A stretch of 64,000 bases of DNA from CAYNXB01 sp964401045 (GCA_964401045.1 CAYNXB010000003.1:1-64000); one strand, 5' to 3'; counted from the first letter of the stretch, positions 16,897 to 26,108 are shown. Translations and numbers: made by a program. Notes: generated by a model not told the origin, from the sequence alone.

Positions 16897-17802
16897 ATGG
16901 CCTGCGTTACCGATCTGCAATTCGTCGCGCTCGCGGTGCCCGACCTGGCTGCCGAGCGTGAGTTCTTTGGCAAGACGTGGGGGCTGGTCGAGGTCGGTGA
17001 GGAAGACGGCAAGGTCTACTTCGCGGCGGAAGGCGCGCCGCATCCCTACGTCATCCGGCTGCGGCAGGACGTCGAGCGCAAGACCGACTTGATCGGGTTT
17101 TCGGCAGCCTCACGCGGGGATGTCGATGCGATCTTCGATCAGGTCAGCAACGCCGGGGCGAAGATCATCTCGGAGCCCGGTCCGATCGAAGGGATGGACG
17201 GCGATTACGGCTTCCGCTTCTTCGATCCGGACGGGCGGGCGATGCAGGTCGCTTCCGGCGCCGTGCAGCGCGCACACCGCACGCTCGGCAAGGGTGAGGC
17301 TATCCCCATCGGGATAAGCCATGTCGTCCTGCATTCGCCCAATCATAAAGGCCTGGCCGAGTTCTACCAGCAAGCGCTGGGGTTCAGGCTTTCGGACTGG
17401 ATCGGCGAGTTCATGGCGTTCCTGCGCTGTAATTCCGCGCATCACCGGCTGGCGATCCTGCCGGGGCCGCCGGCGCTCAATCACGTCGCGTTCGACGTCC
17501 AGTCGGTCGACGAACTGATGCGCGGGCTGGCCCGGATGCACGAAAATGGCGTCCATCTCAGCTGGGGCCCGGGCCGCCATACAGCGGGCGACAACACCTT
17601 CTGCTACTTCATTTCGCCCAACGGCAACGCTGTGGAATACACCTCGGATCTTGAGCACGTGGACGAGGAAACCTGGGTTCCGACGACCTACGAGCCCGGC
17701 CCCAGCACCATCGATCAGTGGGGCACGGGCCGGATCATCACCGGTAATGTCCCACACGCCGAAATGAGCCCCGACAAGGGCTTGTGGCAAGTTCCCGCCT
17801 GA
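16897..17802 (+). CDS. type I extradiol ring-cleavage dioxygenase (VOC fold)
   Basis: A 301-residue two-domain vicinal-oxygen-chelate protein. The metal triad of active extradiol dioxygenases is present in the C-terminal domain: His142 (GISHVVLHS), His196 (LNHVAFDV) and Glu248 (NAVEYTSD). Second-sphere residues are also visible: His182/183 (AHHRLAI), His228 (GRHTAGDNTFCYF) and Tyr249. It should open a catechol-like ring next to the diol in the cytoplasm. The N-terminal domain (residues 1-130) lacks a metal site, as usual. ATG 16897 was chosen because AAGGGAATTACTGCTG precedes it. A monooxygenase gene follows after 21 bases. Confidence 0.85.
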   Translation: MACVTDLQFVALAVPDLAAEREFFGKTWGLVEVGEEDGKVYFAAEGAPHPYVIRLRQDVERKTDLIGFSAASRGDVDAIFDQVSNAGAKIISEPGPIEGMDGDYGFRFFDPDGRAMQVASGAVQRAHRTLGKGEAIPIGISHVVLHSPNHKGLAEFYQQALGFRLSDWIGEFMAFLRCNSAHHRLAILPGPPALNHVAFDVQSVDELMRGLARMHENGVHLSWGPGRHTAGDNTFCYFISPNGNAVEYTSDLEHVDEETWVPTTYEPGPSTIDQWGTGRIITGNVPHAEMSPDKGLWQVPA

Positions 17803-17823
17803 GCGGCGCGCAAGGGGGCAGGG

Positions 17824-18866
17824 ATGATCCGTAACGCTTTGGTGGTCGGCGGCGGCGTCGGCGGAATGAGCGCCGCGCTCGCGCTCTCCGCCAAGGCCGT
17901 TGCGGTCGAGTTGATCGACGCCGACCCTGACTGGCGAGCCTATGGCGCGGGGATCAGCGTCACCGGCCTGTCGCTGCGCGCATTCGACGATCTCGGTATT
18001 CTTGATGAAGTGCGGGAGAAGGGCTTCGTCGGCGCGGGCATTCGCCTGCGCGCGCCCGGCGGCAGCGTCATCTTCGAAAGCCCGACGCCGCGGGCCGAGG
18101 CGCCGCCGGTCGCGCGCAGCGGGGGCATCATGCGGCCCGTGCTGCACGAGATCATGTCGCGCCGGGTGCGCGCGGCAGGCGTTGAGGTGGTATTGGGCCT
18201 GAAGCCGGAAAGCTTCGCGCAGGAAGGGGACGGGGTCTCGGTCCGCTTCGGCGATGGCCGGACCCGGAATTATGACCTGGTGATCGCGGCAGACGGCATC
18301 AACTCCGGGACACGCGCCCGCCTGTTCCCTCAGGCGCCGGGTCCGCGCTTCACCGGGCAGGGCTGCTGGCGGATCGTCGCCGATCGTCCTGCGGAGGTCG
18401 ACCGGCCGGAGATGTTCGTTGGCGGGCCGGTCAAGCTCGGTTTCAATCCGGTTTCGCACGACAAGATGTATGCCTTTATCCTGGAGCACGTGCCCGACAA
18501 CCCGTGGTACGCTGAGGAGGCGCAGCTGCCGCACGTCGCCGAGCTGCTGGCGCCGTTCGGCGGCTACGTTCCCGCGGTGAGGGCAGCGCTGGGGCCGGAC
18601 TCGCTGGTCAACTACCGCCCGCTCGAATGGGTCATGCTTCCTGCGCCGTGGCACAAGGGGCGGATCGTGCTGATCGGCGATGCGGTCCACGCGACGACGC
18701 CGCACATGGCGTCCGGCGCGGGAATGGCGGTCGAGGACGGCCTGGTTCTCGCGGATGAGATCGCGGCGGCCGACGACGTGGAGCAGGCGCTGACGGCATT
18801 CACCGCGCGGCGGTTCGAGCGCGCGCGCATGGTGGTCGAAAATTCGGTCCGCATCGGCGAGATCGA
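17824..18866 (+). CDS. FAD-dependent aromatic monooxygenase (3' end lost in assembly gap)
   Basis: The first 347 residues of a class A flavoprotein hydroxylase related to salicylate and 3-hydroxybenzoate hydroxylases. It shows the Rossmann GGGVGGMS near residue 8, the conserved Arg region RSGGIMRPVLHEIM, the DG motif VIAADGINSGTR, and the GD motif VLIGDAVHATTPHM. It would hydroxylate an aromatic ring using NAD(P)H and O2, supplying a diol for the dioxygenase just upstream. The gene runs into 100 N bases. Family length (about 370-400) implies that only the last few dozen residues are missing. The reading frame happens to continue through the N run into the FAH gene, but this is not a real fusion. 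Confidence 0.85.
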
Positions 18867-18966
18867 NNNNNNNNNNNNNNNNNNNNNNNNNNNNNNNNNN
18901 NNNNNNNNNNNNNNNNNNNNNNNNNNNNNNNNNNNNNNNNNNNNNNNNNNNNNNNNNNNNNNNNNN
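18867..18966. other. assembly gap (100 N)
   Basis: Exactly 100 N, the usual placeholder for a gap of unknown size. It hides the end of the monooxygenase gene and the start of the FAH-family gene. The true gap length cannot be inferred. Confidence 0.95.
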
Positions 18967-19629
18967 TACGAGGCGATGGCGCCGGAGGAGCTGCGGGTGC
19001 GGATCGAGAAGATGATGGACGAGCGCGCCGCGGGCCTGCCGTTCGCATTCCTGAAGCTGCCAGCAAGCGTGATCGGCCCGAACGACGATGTCGTGCTGCC
19101 ATACGATGTCGAGAAGCCCGATTGGGAGCTGGAGCTCGGCGTGGTGATCGGCAAGCGCGCGCACCGGATCGGCGCGGACGAAGCGATGGACCACGTCGCC
19201 GGCTACGCGGCGGTGAACGACGTGACTGCGCGCGAGCTGATCTTCCGCCGCGACGGGTCCGCGATCGGCGCCGACTGGCTGTCGGGCAAGAGCTTCCCGA
19301 CGTTCCTGCCGTTCGGGCCGCTGATCGTGCCGCGGGACCAGGTGCCCAATCCTTACGATCTCAACCTCAGGCTCTCGGTCAACGGCAAGATCTACCAGGA
19401 CGAGAATACGTCTGACATGATGATCTCGATCGAACGCCAGATTGCCTATCTCTCGAGCCGCTGCGTCCTCGAGCCGGGCGACATCATCTGCACCGGCTCG
19501 CCCTACGGCAACGGCTCCGCGTTCGGGGTCTTCCTCAAGCCGGGTGATGTGATGGAGGCGACGATCGACGGGCTCGGTACGCAGCGCAACCGCTGCGTTG
19601 CCGAAGCGCGCGGGCTCAGCGTTTCCTGA
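18967..19629 (+). CDS. FAH-family hydrolase (5' end lost in assembly gap)
   Basis: The last 220 residues of a fumarylacetoacetate-hydrolase-fold enzyme. Visible are ELELGVVIGKRAHRIG (metal-ligand Glu pair), VAGYAAVNDVTARE, GKSFPTFLPFGPLIV, SVNGKIYQDENTSDMM and the closing GDIICTGSPYGNG. This subgroup hydrolyses C-C bonds of acylpyruvates or decarboxylates/isomerises meta-cleavage products, which suits an enzyme acting after the extradiol dioxygenase. The N-terminal part, including one expected metal-ligand Glu and catalytic His region, lies in or before the gap. The stop overlaps the convergent TetR gene by 14 bases. Confidence 0.85.
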   Translation, partial: YEAMAPEELRVRIEKMMDERAAGLPFAFLKLPASVIGPNDDVVLPYDVEKPDWELELGVVIGKRAHRIGADEAMDHVAGYAAVNDVTARELIFRRDGSAIGADWLSGKSFPTFLPFGPLIVPRDQVPNPYDLNLRLSVNGKIYQDENTSDMMISIERQIAYLSSRCVLEPGDIICTGSPYGNGSAFGVFLKPGDVMEATIDGLGTQRNRCVAEARGLSVS

Positions 19630-20260
19630 GGCCGTCGATCAGCAAGCGCGTGACGAACTCTTCGTAGCGCTTGCCGAGCTCGGCCATGTCGGTGCCCTCC
19701 GGGGATAGCAGCTCGATGAGCGGCGCGCCCGCGGCGAAGAAGTCACTGATCCCGACGACCGCGAGGTGCATGAACAGCGGATCGAAGCTGCGCAGCTCAC
19801 CCTCGTCGTCCAGCTCGAGAAGCTTCTCATAATTCGATAGCGGCTGGCGGTTCCATTCGCGCATCTTTTCGCGGACCTCGGCCGAGCTTGCCGAATCCAG
19901 CTCCTCAATCATCAGCCGCTGCATATGCTTGGCCGAGCGGGTAAAGCGGAAGGTGTTGTGGATCATCTCCGCCAGCAGCTCGATCGGATCGCCTTCGTCG
20001 GGCGGCGGACGGTTCGCCTCGGTGCCGATCTGCTTCGCGACTTCGAACAACAGGTTTTCGCGCGTCCCGAAATAGTACCGCACGAGCGCAGGATCGGCGT
20101 TCGCCCGGCGTGCAACCGCGGTGCTGGTGACCTGGGCAGGGGGCAGCTCCTGCAGCAGGTCGCGCGCGGCAGTGATGAGCACCTCCCGCCCCACACCGCT
20201 TTGCGATGCAGTCGGTCTACCCTTGCCCCTACGTGTCGGCGTTTTTCCCGGTGTCGCCAT
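19616..20260 (-). CDS. TetR-family transcriptional regulator
   Basis: A 214-residue TetR protein. After a basic tail (KTPTRRGKGRPTAS) the HTH spans about residues 25-70: VLITAARDLLQE, then TSTAVARRANADPALVRYYFGTRENLLFEV. The helical ligand-binding part follows. It is the only DNA-binding regulator inside the 10.8-28.9 kb catabolic cluster. It is divergent from the MBL gene, with one 18-bp dyad in the shared 109-base intergenic region. It is therefore the leading candidate to bind all seven dyads and to respond to a pathway compound. Repression is the usual TetR mode, but this is not shown by the sequence. Confidence 0.85.
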   Translation of the reverse strand: MATPGKTPTRRGKGRPTASQSGVGREVLITAARDLLQELPPAQVTSTAVARRANADPALVRYYFGTRENLLFEVAKQIGTEANRPPPDEGDPIELLAEMIHNTFRFTRSAKHMQRLMIEELDSASSAEVREKMREWNRQPLSNYEKLLELDDEGELRSFDPLFMHLAVVGISDFFAAGAPLIELLSPEGTDMAELGKRYEEFVTRLLIDGLRKR

Positions 20261-20317
20261 TTAAGCCTGTGCTACGCCCAAAGCGGGGCCTTCGACAACC
20301 GGGGTGCTCACAAAAAT

Positions 20318-20335
20318 ATTCTTGCGGACCGGAAT
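20318..20335. promoter_or_regulatory. 18-bp dyad site 6 (TetR / MBL intergenic)
   Basis: ATTCTTGCGGACCGGAAT has the cluster ATTC-N10-GAAT form. It lies 57 bases upstream of the TetR start and 34 bases before the MBL ATG, so it could serve autoregulation as well as control of the MBL-FAH-amidohydrolase-MFS-monooxygenase operon. Confidence 0.6.
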
Positions 20336-20369
20336 TACGGTTGTAGGGTCCGGCCTTCGGGAGAACAAA

Positions 20370-21353
20370 ATGGCGAATTGGCCTTTCCGCCAAGGCATCC
20401 ACGACATTGGCAACGGCGTCTACGGTTATGTCCAGCCGGACGGAACCTGGGGCTGGTCGAACGCCGGCCTCGTGGTCTCAAATGGCGAGACATTGCTTAT
20501 CGACACGCTGATGAGCGTGCCGCTCACGCGTGAGATGATGGCCGCGTTTGCCAAGGTGCCCGGCGGTGGCCGGATCGATCGTCTGGTCAACACCCACGCG
20601 AATCCCGATCACTTCTTCGGCAACGGCGTGGTCGAGGGCGCGGAGATCGTCGCCACCGCGAAAACGCGTGAGGAGATGGCGAGTTTCGATCCGAAGGCGC
20701 TGGGCAATCTCGCCGCCAATTGGGAGAACATGGGCGAGGCGGGGGAATTCCTGTTCGAGACCATGGGGCGCCAGTTCGATTTCTCCGGCGTCGATGCGCT
20801 GACCTTGCCGACCACCACCTTCGACGGAACGCTCACGCTGCAAGTGGGGGACAAGACCGTCGAATTGACTGACCTGGGGCCCGCGCACACCGAGTCCGAC
20901 ACGATCGCGTGGGTAAAGGACGACCGCACCGTGTTCACCGGCGACCTGCTGTTCAACGAAGGGCATCCGGTAATTTGGGCAGGCCCGTTGTCGAACTGGA
21001 TCGCGGCGTGCGACTTCATCGTCGCCCTCGATCCCGAAGTGGTCGTTCCGGGCCATGGGCCGATTACCGACGTTTCGGCCGTACACAACATGAAGGGCTA
21101 TTTCGAGCACTTGCGCGACGAGGCTCGCGGGCGGTTCGATGCCGGGATGGACTGGCGCGCGGCGGCACGCGACATCCCGATCAAGGAGTACGCGCACTGG
21201 ACCGATCCGGAGCGTGTCGTGGCGAACGTCTATTCGCTCTACAAGCAGTGGAATCCCGACATTCCGCATGCTCCGCCGCGCGACCTGTTCGTTGAGATGA
21301 ACCGCTACCGCAAAGAACACCACGAATTGCACGGATGCGGCCATGCCCATTGA
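20370..21353 (+). CDS. metallo-beta-lactamase-fold hydrolase with altered metal motif
   Basis: A 327-residue cytoplasmic MBL-fold protein starting at ATG 20370 after CGGGAG. The metal motif reads THANPDH: His76, Asn78, Asp80, His81. Asn stands where the family HxHxDH normally has the second His. Other ligands look normal: GPAHTESD, FTGDLLFNEGHP and VPGHGP. The C-terminal end is His-rich (EHHELHGCGHAH), possibly metal-binding. It heads a five-gene operon whose neighbours overlap. A thioester or lactone hydrolase role in the pathway is possible, but the substrate and even metal occupancy are uncertain. Confidence 0.75.
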   Translation: MANWPFRQGIHDIGNGVYGYVQPDGTWGWSNAGLVVSNGETLLIDTLMSVPLTREMMAAFAKVPGGGRIDRLVNTHANPDHFFGNGVVEGAEIVATAKTREEMASFDPKALGNLAANWENMGEAGEFLFETMGRQFDFSGVDALTLPTTTFDGTLTLQVGDKTVELTDLGPAHTESDTIAWVKDDRTVFTGDLLFNEGHPVIWAGPLSNWIAACDFIVALDPEVVVPGHGPITDVSAVHNMKGYFEHLRDEARGRFDAGMDWRAAARDIPIKEYAHWTDPERVVANVYSLYKQWNPDIPHAPPRDLFVEMNRYRKEHHELHGCGHAH

Positions 21354-22632
21354 ACTGAACGATACCCACGACCCCGCCCGGCGCAGTTGGGTCGAAAGCG
21401 CCAATGCTTCGGGCAGCGATTTTCCGATCCAGAACCTGCCGTTCGGCGTGTTCGACGATGGCCGAGGCGCGCGGGGCGGCGTGGCGCTGGGGGACCGCAT
21501 TATCGATCTTGCGGCCTTGCTCGACGCGGGGCTGATCGAAGGCGAAGCGGCGAAGGCGGCGAGCGGAGACAATCTGCTGCCGCTGTTCGACCAGCCGAAG
21601 GCGGCGGTTTCGGCGCTGCGCGCGGCGCTCTCCGAACTCTATCGCGAAGGTGGCACGGGCAAGCGTTCGGCAGCCGAGGCTGCGCTCGTGCAGATGGCGT
21701 CCGCGAAGCTGCTGATGCCCGCCAAGCCCACCGCGTTCACCGATTTCTGCACCTCGGCCGATCATATCCTGCGCATGGCGGCGAATGGCGGACGCGCACC
21801 GATGCCGGCGTGGGCGACGCTGCCGGTCGCTTACAACGGACGCGCAAGCTCGGTCGCGGTCAGCGGGACACCGGTGATCCGCCCGGTCGGCCAGCTGGTT
21901 CCGCGCGGCACGGACAAGATGGTGGTGGCGCCGGAAACAATGCTCGATTTCGAGCTCGAGTTCGGCGCCTGGCTCGGCGGCCCGGTCAATGCCCTGGGTG
22001 AGCCGGTGGATATGACCCGCGCCGATGCACTGCTGTTCGGCTGTTGCCTGGTCAACGACTGGTCGGCGCGCGCGATCCAGTTTTACGAGATGCTGCTCGG
22101 CCCGCATCTGGGCAAAAGCTTCCTCACCACGATCTCGCCGTGGGTGGTGACAATGGAGGCGCTGGCGCCGTTCCGCGTGCCCGGAAGAGGGCGGGCGGGG
22201 GATGAGCCCGAGCTGCCGGGATACCTCGACGACGGGTTCGACCGCGAGCTGGGCGGGCTCAACATAGAGCTGACCGCCGAGCTGGACACCGGCGGCGGCC
22301 CGGCCACGATCGTGCGTACCAACGTCGCAGAGCTGTTCTGGACCCTCGCGCAAATGGTCGCCCATCAGGCCTCGGGCGGCGCCCCGCTCGAAACCGGTGA
22401 CCTGATCGCGACCGGCACCGTCTCGGGCGCGGCTGAGGAGGCGCGCGCATGCCTGGTCGAGATCACCCGGCTTGGGCAGGAGCCGCTCACGCTGCCCGAC
22501 GGCACCCGGCGGATCATGCTCGAGGATGGCGACGCGCTCACCTTGCACGGCCGGGCGGTGGCGGACGGCTACGTCCCCATCGGGTTCGGCCCGTGCAGCG
22601 GAACGATCGTGCCTGCGAGAACCGCGCAGTGA
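21343..22632 (+). CDS. fumarylacetoacetase-like hydrolase
   Basis: A 429-residue protein of full fumarylacetoacetase length, with an N-terminal SH3-like domain (residues ~25-120) and the C-terminal FAH domain. The catalytic region FTDFCTSADHI has the family His, DFELEFGAW the metal-ligand Glu pair, and NDWSARAIQFYEMLLGPHLGKSF the Asp and following core. Fumarylacetoacetase cleaves a beta-diketone C-C bond to fumarate and acetoacetate in homogentisate-type pathways. No homogentisate dioxygenase is nearby, so it may act on a related ring-cleavage product here. It overlaps the MBL gene by 11 bases and the next amidohydrolase by 4. Confidence 0.85.
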   Translation: MPIELNDTHDPARRSWVESANASGSDFPIQNLPFGVFDDGRGARGGVALGDRIIDLAALLDAGLIEGEAAKAASGDNLLPLFDQPKAAVSALRAALSELYREGGTGKRSAAEAALVQMASAKLLMPAKPTAFTDFCTSADHILRMAANGGRAPMPAWATLPVAYNGRASSVAVSGTPVIRPVGQLVPRGTDKMVVAPETMLDFELEFGAWLGGPVNALGEPVDMTRADALLFGCCLVNDWSARAIQFYEMLLGPHLGKSFLTTISPWVVTMEALAPFRVPGRGRAGDEPELPGYLDDGFDRELGGLNIELTAELDTGGGPATIVRTNVAELFWTLAQMVAHQASGGAPLETGDLIATGTVSGAAEEARACLVEITRLGQEPLTLPDGTRRIMLEDGDALTLHGRAVADGYVPIGFGPCSGTIVPARTAQ

Positions 22633-23684
22633 CGGGCGCGATCACAACTTGCGGCGATCGCCGGCCGATCCCGGTTTCGGCGCGCGGCAAGCACCTCGTG
22701 GTCGATATTCATTGCCATCTCGGCATACCGGCGGCGGACGCGATCGTGCAGGCGAAGTATCCGGGTCCGCCGCCGGGCATCAACGATTTCACCAGTTCGA
22801 AAACGATGGAAGTCAACCGCGCGCAGTTCGCAACGATCGGGCGCACGCTCAATACGCTCGAGAACCGGTTCGAGGACATGGATCGGCTCGGGATCGACGT
22901 GCAGGCGATCTCGCCAAGCCCTGGACAGTATTTCTACTTCGCCGATCCCGAGACCGGCCGCGATGCGTCACGCGCAGTCAACGACGGCATGGCCGAGGCG
23001 GTGGCGAAGCATCCCGATCGCCTGGTCGGCATGGGTACCGTGCCGCTGCAGAACACCGAGATGGCGGTTGCAGAGATGAGGCGCTGCGTGCGCGAGTTGG
23101 ACCTGCGCGGGATCGAGATCAGCTCGAACGTCAATGGGATGGATTTTCATGCGCCCGAGTTGCGCCCGTTCTGGGCCGCGGCGGAGGAGCTCGGCGTGAT
23201 GATCTTCATTCACCCGCTCGGCTTCACCGAGGGCAAGCGGCTGAGCGAGTATTACTTCAACAACCTGATCGGCAATCCGCTCGAATCGACGCTCGCGGTG
23301 GGCCACCTGATCTTCGGCGGGGTGCTCGACGATTATCCCGGGCTGAAGATCTGCGTCGCGCACGGTGGCGGCTACATTCCCGGCTACTGGGGGCGGATGG
23401 ACCACGGCTGGCGCGCGCGCGGTGATTGCTCCGAGCACTGCAAGCACGAGCCTTCGAGCTACCTGCGCAAGCTGTGGCTCGATACACTGGTGTTCGATCG
23501 GGACCAGCTCGACAGCCTGGTGCGCACGCACGGTGCCGATCGGCTGTGCCTCGGCACCGATTATCCGTTCGACATGGCTGAGCCCGATCCGCTCGGTTTC
23601 CATGAGCACCTGAGCGAATCTGACAAGGCGAAGATTCTCGGGCTCAACGCTGCCGGTCTGCTGGGGTTGAAAGTCCCCCGATGA
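22629..23684 (+). CDS. ACMSD-type amidohydrolase (cytoplasmic)
   Basis: A 351-residue amidohydrolase-2 enzyme starting at GTG 22629, inside the GTGA overlap with the preceding FAH gene. Metal ligands are the HxH in VDIHCHLG (His28/His30), FIHPLG, VAHGGGYIPGYWGRMDHG and LGTDYPFDM. Unlike the two amidohydrolases at 10.8-12.9 kb it has no export signal. Relatives are decarboxylases (ACMSD, hydroxybenzoate types) and meta-cleavage C-C hydrolases such as LigY, so it could act on the ring-cleavage product or decarboxylate an aromatic acid. The exact reaction is not determinable. Confidence 0.82.
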   Translation: MTGAITTCGDRRPIPVSARGKHLVVDIHCHLGIPAADAIVQAKYPGPPPGINDFTSSKTMEVNRAQFATIGRTLNTLENRFEDMDRLGIDVQAISPSPGQYFYFADPETGRDASRAVNDGMAEAVAKHPDRLVGMGTVPLQNTEMAVAEMRRCVRELDLRGIEISSNVNGMDFHAPELRPFWAAAEELGVMIFIHPLGFTEGKRLSEYYFNNLIGNPLESTLAVGHLIFGGVLDDYPGLKICVAHGGGYIPGYWGRMDHGWRARGDCSEHCKHEPSSYLRKLWLDTLVFDRDQLDSLVRTHGADRLCLGTDYPFDMAEPDPLGFHEHLSESDKAKILGLNAAGLLGLKVPR

Positions 23685-24970
23685 ACGCTGCACGCGGGTC
23701 CGTTTCGACCGCGGCTGCCGGCTGGACATTGTTCGTACTGTTCCTGACCAATGTGTTCAACGTTGGCGACCGCACGCTGCTCGGCGTGGTGACCGAGCCG
23801 GTGCGGCTCGAGCTTTCGCTGTCCGACACGGAAATCTCGCTCGCCAGCGGCTTCCTGTTCGTGCTGTTCAACCTCGTCGGCGGACTGTTCATCGCCCGCT
23901 TTGTCGATCGGGCAAATCGCAAGCGCATCCTCGCGATTGGACTTGCAGGCTGGTCGATCGCGACCGCGGCAACGGGACTTGCGCAGGATTTCGCCACCCT
24001 GTCGATCGCGCGCATCGGCGTCGGCATTGGTGAAGCAACTGCCTTTCCCGCGGCGATGTCACTCATACCCGACCTGTTCCGCCAGGATGCCCGCGGCAAG
24101 GCGGTGGCGATATTCCAGTCGAGCACCATCGTGGGCGTCGTCGGCGGGACCGTTCTCGCCGGCGTGCTGGCGGCGGCGATCGGCTGGCGGCCGATGTTCG
24201 TCGTATGCGGCGGCGCCGGCATTGCGCTGGCCGCGCTCCTGCTCCTGACCGTGCGCGAGCCATCGCGCGAAGCGAGCGCGGCGGCCGCGTCTTCACGGTC
24301 CTATCTGGCCGATCTTTTCGCCGCATGCGGGCGGTCGGTTCGCATGCCCGGCTTCGTCTCGCTCGCCCTCGCGTTCGGCGTGGCGGGCATCATCACCGCG
24401 GTGCTCGGCGTGTGGGGGCCCGCGTATCTCCAGCGCTCGTACGGCGTCCCGCTGGCGCAAGTCGGGCTGGTGATCGGACCGGCCGTCGGTATTGGCGGCA
24501 TCGCCGGGACGCTGACTTCGGGCGTGCTCGCCGATTGGCTGGTTCGCCGCCGTGGCCGCGCTGTGGACATGCTCAGGGTGCCGCTGGTCACGCTACCCCT
24601 GGCCGCGCCGTTCGCCGCGGGGTTTGCGCTCGCGCCAACAGTCCTGCTGGCAATGGTTTCGGCGGCGGCGATGAACTTCTGTCTCGCTTGCACGGTGCCG
24701 CCTTGCATCAACTACGCCGTGAGGCAGGCCGACCCGAACGATCGCGGGATCGTCTCCACCATCATGCTTGCCGCGACAGGACTCATCGGCGGCGGGTTCG
24801 GTCCTTTCATGGTGGGCGCGCTGAGCGATGCGCTGGCGCCGCAATATGGCGCTGAAAGTCTTCGCTACGCGATTGCTGCGACCATTCTCACGCCGCTGGT
24901 GGCGGCAATCTTCCTGGTTTCCGCGATGAGGCGGGCGCCGGATGAAACTATCGCAGTAGGAGCCGCATGA
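23681..24970 (+). CDS. MFS transporter, Spinster-like group
   Basis: A 429-residue inner-membrane transporter with about 12 hydrophobic segments. LFLTNVFNVGDRTLLGVVTEPV in helix 1 and FVDRANRKRILAIGL (motif A) resemble the Spinster / ACS-like MFS proteins often found in sphingomonad aromatic clusters. RIGVGIGEATAFPAAMSLIPDLF lies near residue 110. Its ATG overlaps the amidohydrolase stop by 4 bases and its stop overlaps the next ATG by 4, so it is mid-operon. Probable substrate: an aromatic acid or pathway intermediate (inferred from context). Confidence 0.8.
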   Translation: MNAARGSVSTAAAGWTLFVLFLTNVFNVGDRTLLGVVTEPVRLELSLSDTEISLASGFLFVLFNLVGGLFIARFVDRANRKRILAIGLAGWSIATAATGLAQDFATLSIARIGVGIGEATAFPAAMSLIPDLFRQDARGKAVAIFQSSTIVGVVGGTVLAGVLAAAIGWRPMFVVCGGAGIALAALLLLTVREPSREASAAAASSRSYLADLFAACGRSVRMPGFVSLALAFGVAGIITAVLGVWGPAYLQRSYGVPLAQVGLVIGPAVGIGGIAGTLTSGVLADWLVRRRGRAVDMLRVPLVTLPLAAPFAAGFALAPTVLLAMVSAAAMNFCLACTVPPCINYAVRQADPNDRGIVSTIMLAATGLIGGGFGPFMVGALSDALAPQYGAESLRYAIAATILTPLVAAIFLVSAMRRAPDETIAVGAA

Positions 24971-26082
24971 AGCATTCTCGCATCCTGATCGTGGGTGGCG
25001 GCATCGGCGGGCTCACCGCCGCGACCGCCCTTGGCCAGAAAGGGTTCGAGGTCACCGTAATCGAGCGCGATCCCGCCAATGAGGTCGAGGGTGTGGGCAT
25101 AAGCCAGCAGGCCAACGTGGTCCGCGCGCTTGCGGGGATCGGACTGGCGGCGGACTATGTGGACGCCGGCTACGCGTATCACGCGGTCGAGATCTATGCG
25201 CCGGACGGCGCCCTCATCGTCCGTACGCCTTCAGTATCGCTGATCGAGGGCTATCCGGCGAGCATGGGCATTCCGCGTCGCGCGCTGCACGGCGTACTGG
25301 AGAACGCGGCCAGCAAAGCCGGCGCAACGATCCGGCGTGGCCTGACGGCGCTTGCGCTGGAGGAAGGCGGTGCATGGGTCCGGTCCGCTTTCTCGGACGG
25401 CACGGAAGCCGACTTCGATCTCGTCGTGGGTGCCGACGGCATCTATTCGCAGACCCGGCGCACGATTTTCCCTGACGCGCCGCGGGCGGAATTCGTCGGG
25501 CAAGCGGTGTGGCGCTACAGCCTGCCGCGCCCGGAAGGGTTCGATGCGCTCCACGTCTACAACGGGCCGACCGGCGTGGGGCTGGTGCCGATGAGCCGAT
25601 CGTCGATCTACATTTACGCGACCACGCCGGCACCGGATAACCCTACTTATCCGACCGAGGGCCTGGCGGCACGGATGCGCGACCGGCTGGCCGGCTGCGC
25701 GCCGGCAGTCCGCGAAGTCGCGGACCTCATCACCGACGATGCCGGCGTGGTCTATCGGCCGCTCGAGGCGATCTTCCTCGACGGGCCGTGGCACAAGGGC
25801 CGCGTGGTGCTGCTCGGCGACGCCGTTCACGCGACCACGCCGCACCTGGGGCAGGGTGGCGGCATGGCGATCGAGGACGCGGTGGTGCTGGCGGAGGAGA
25901 TCGCTCGCCACGATACGCCTGAGGAGGCGTTTTCAGCCTACCGCGCGCGTCGCTTCGAACGCTGTCGCTTCGTGGTCGAGAAATCGCTCGAAATATGCCG
26001 CGGGCAGATCGGCGAGGGCCCGCTGGTCGATAATGCCAGGGCCGGGGCAGAAATGAACGCGCTCCTCGCGCAGCCGATCTGA
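24967..26082 (+). CDS. FAD-dependent aromatic monooxygenase (complete)
   Basis: A 371-residue class A flavoprotein hydroxylase, last gene of the operon starting at 20370. It shows GGGIGGLTAAT (residues ~10-20), the IPRRALHGVL Arg region, LVVGADGIYSQTRR (DG motif), and VLLGDAVHATTPHLGQGGG (GD motif). It is similar in plan to the truncated monooxygenase at 17.8 kb, but the two differ widely in sequence and are probably not recent duplicates. Each may hydroxylate a different intermediate. Closest family names are 3-hydroxybenzoate 6-hydroxylase and salicylate hydroxylase; the substrate is unknown. Confidence 0.85.
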   Translation: MKHSRILIVGGGIGGLTAATALGQKGFEVTVIERDPANEVEGVGISQQANVVRALAGIGLAADYVDAGYAYHAVEIYAPDGALIVRTPSVSLIEGYPASMGIPRRALHGVLENAASKAGATIRRGLTALALEEGGAWVRSAFSDGTEADFDLVVGADGIYSQTRRTIFPDAPRAEFVGQAVWRYSLPRPEGFDALHVYNGPTGVGLVPMSRSSIYIYATTPAPDNPTYPTEGLAARMRDRLAGCAPAVREVADLITDDAGVVYRPLEAIFLDGPWHKGRVVLLGDAVHATTPHLGQGGGMAIEDAVVLAEEIARHDTPEEAFSAYRARRFERCRFVVEKSLEICRGQIGEGPLVDNARAGAEMNALLAQPI

Positions 26083-26108
26083 GCCCGTCGCGCGTTTCGG
26101 CGCCGCTC

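Noticed and set aside
17110..19194. Long open frame on the minus strand opposite the dioxygenase and monooxygenase genes
   Set aside because: It is antisense to well-supported genes, crosses the N gap, and has the Arg/Pro/His/Asp-rich composition of high-GC shadow frames with no family motif.
17824..19629. Single 601-residue FAD monooxygenase-FAH fusion protein
   Set aside because: The only link is a 100-N gap of unknown length; the two domain families are normally separate proteins.
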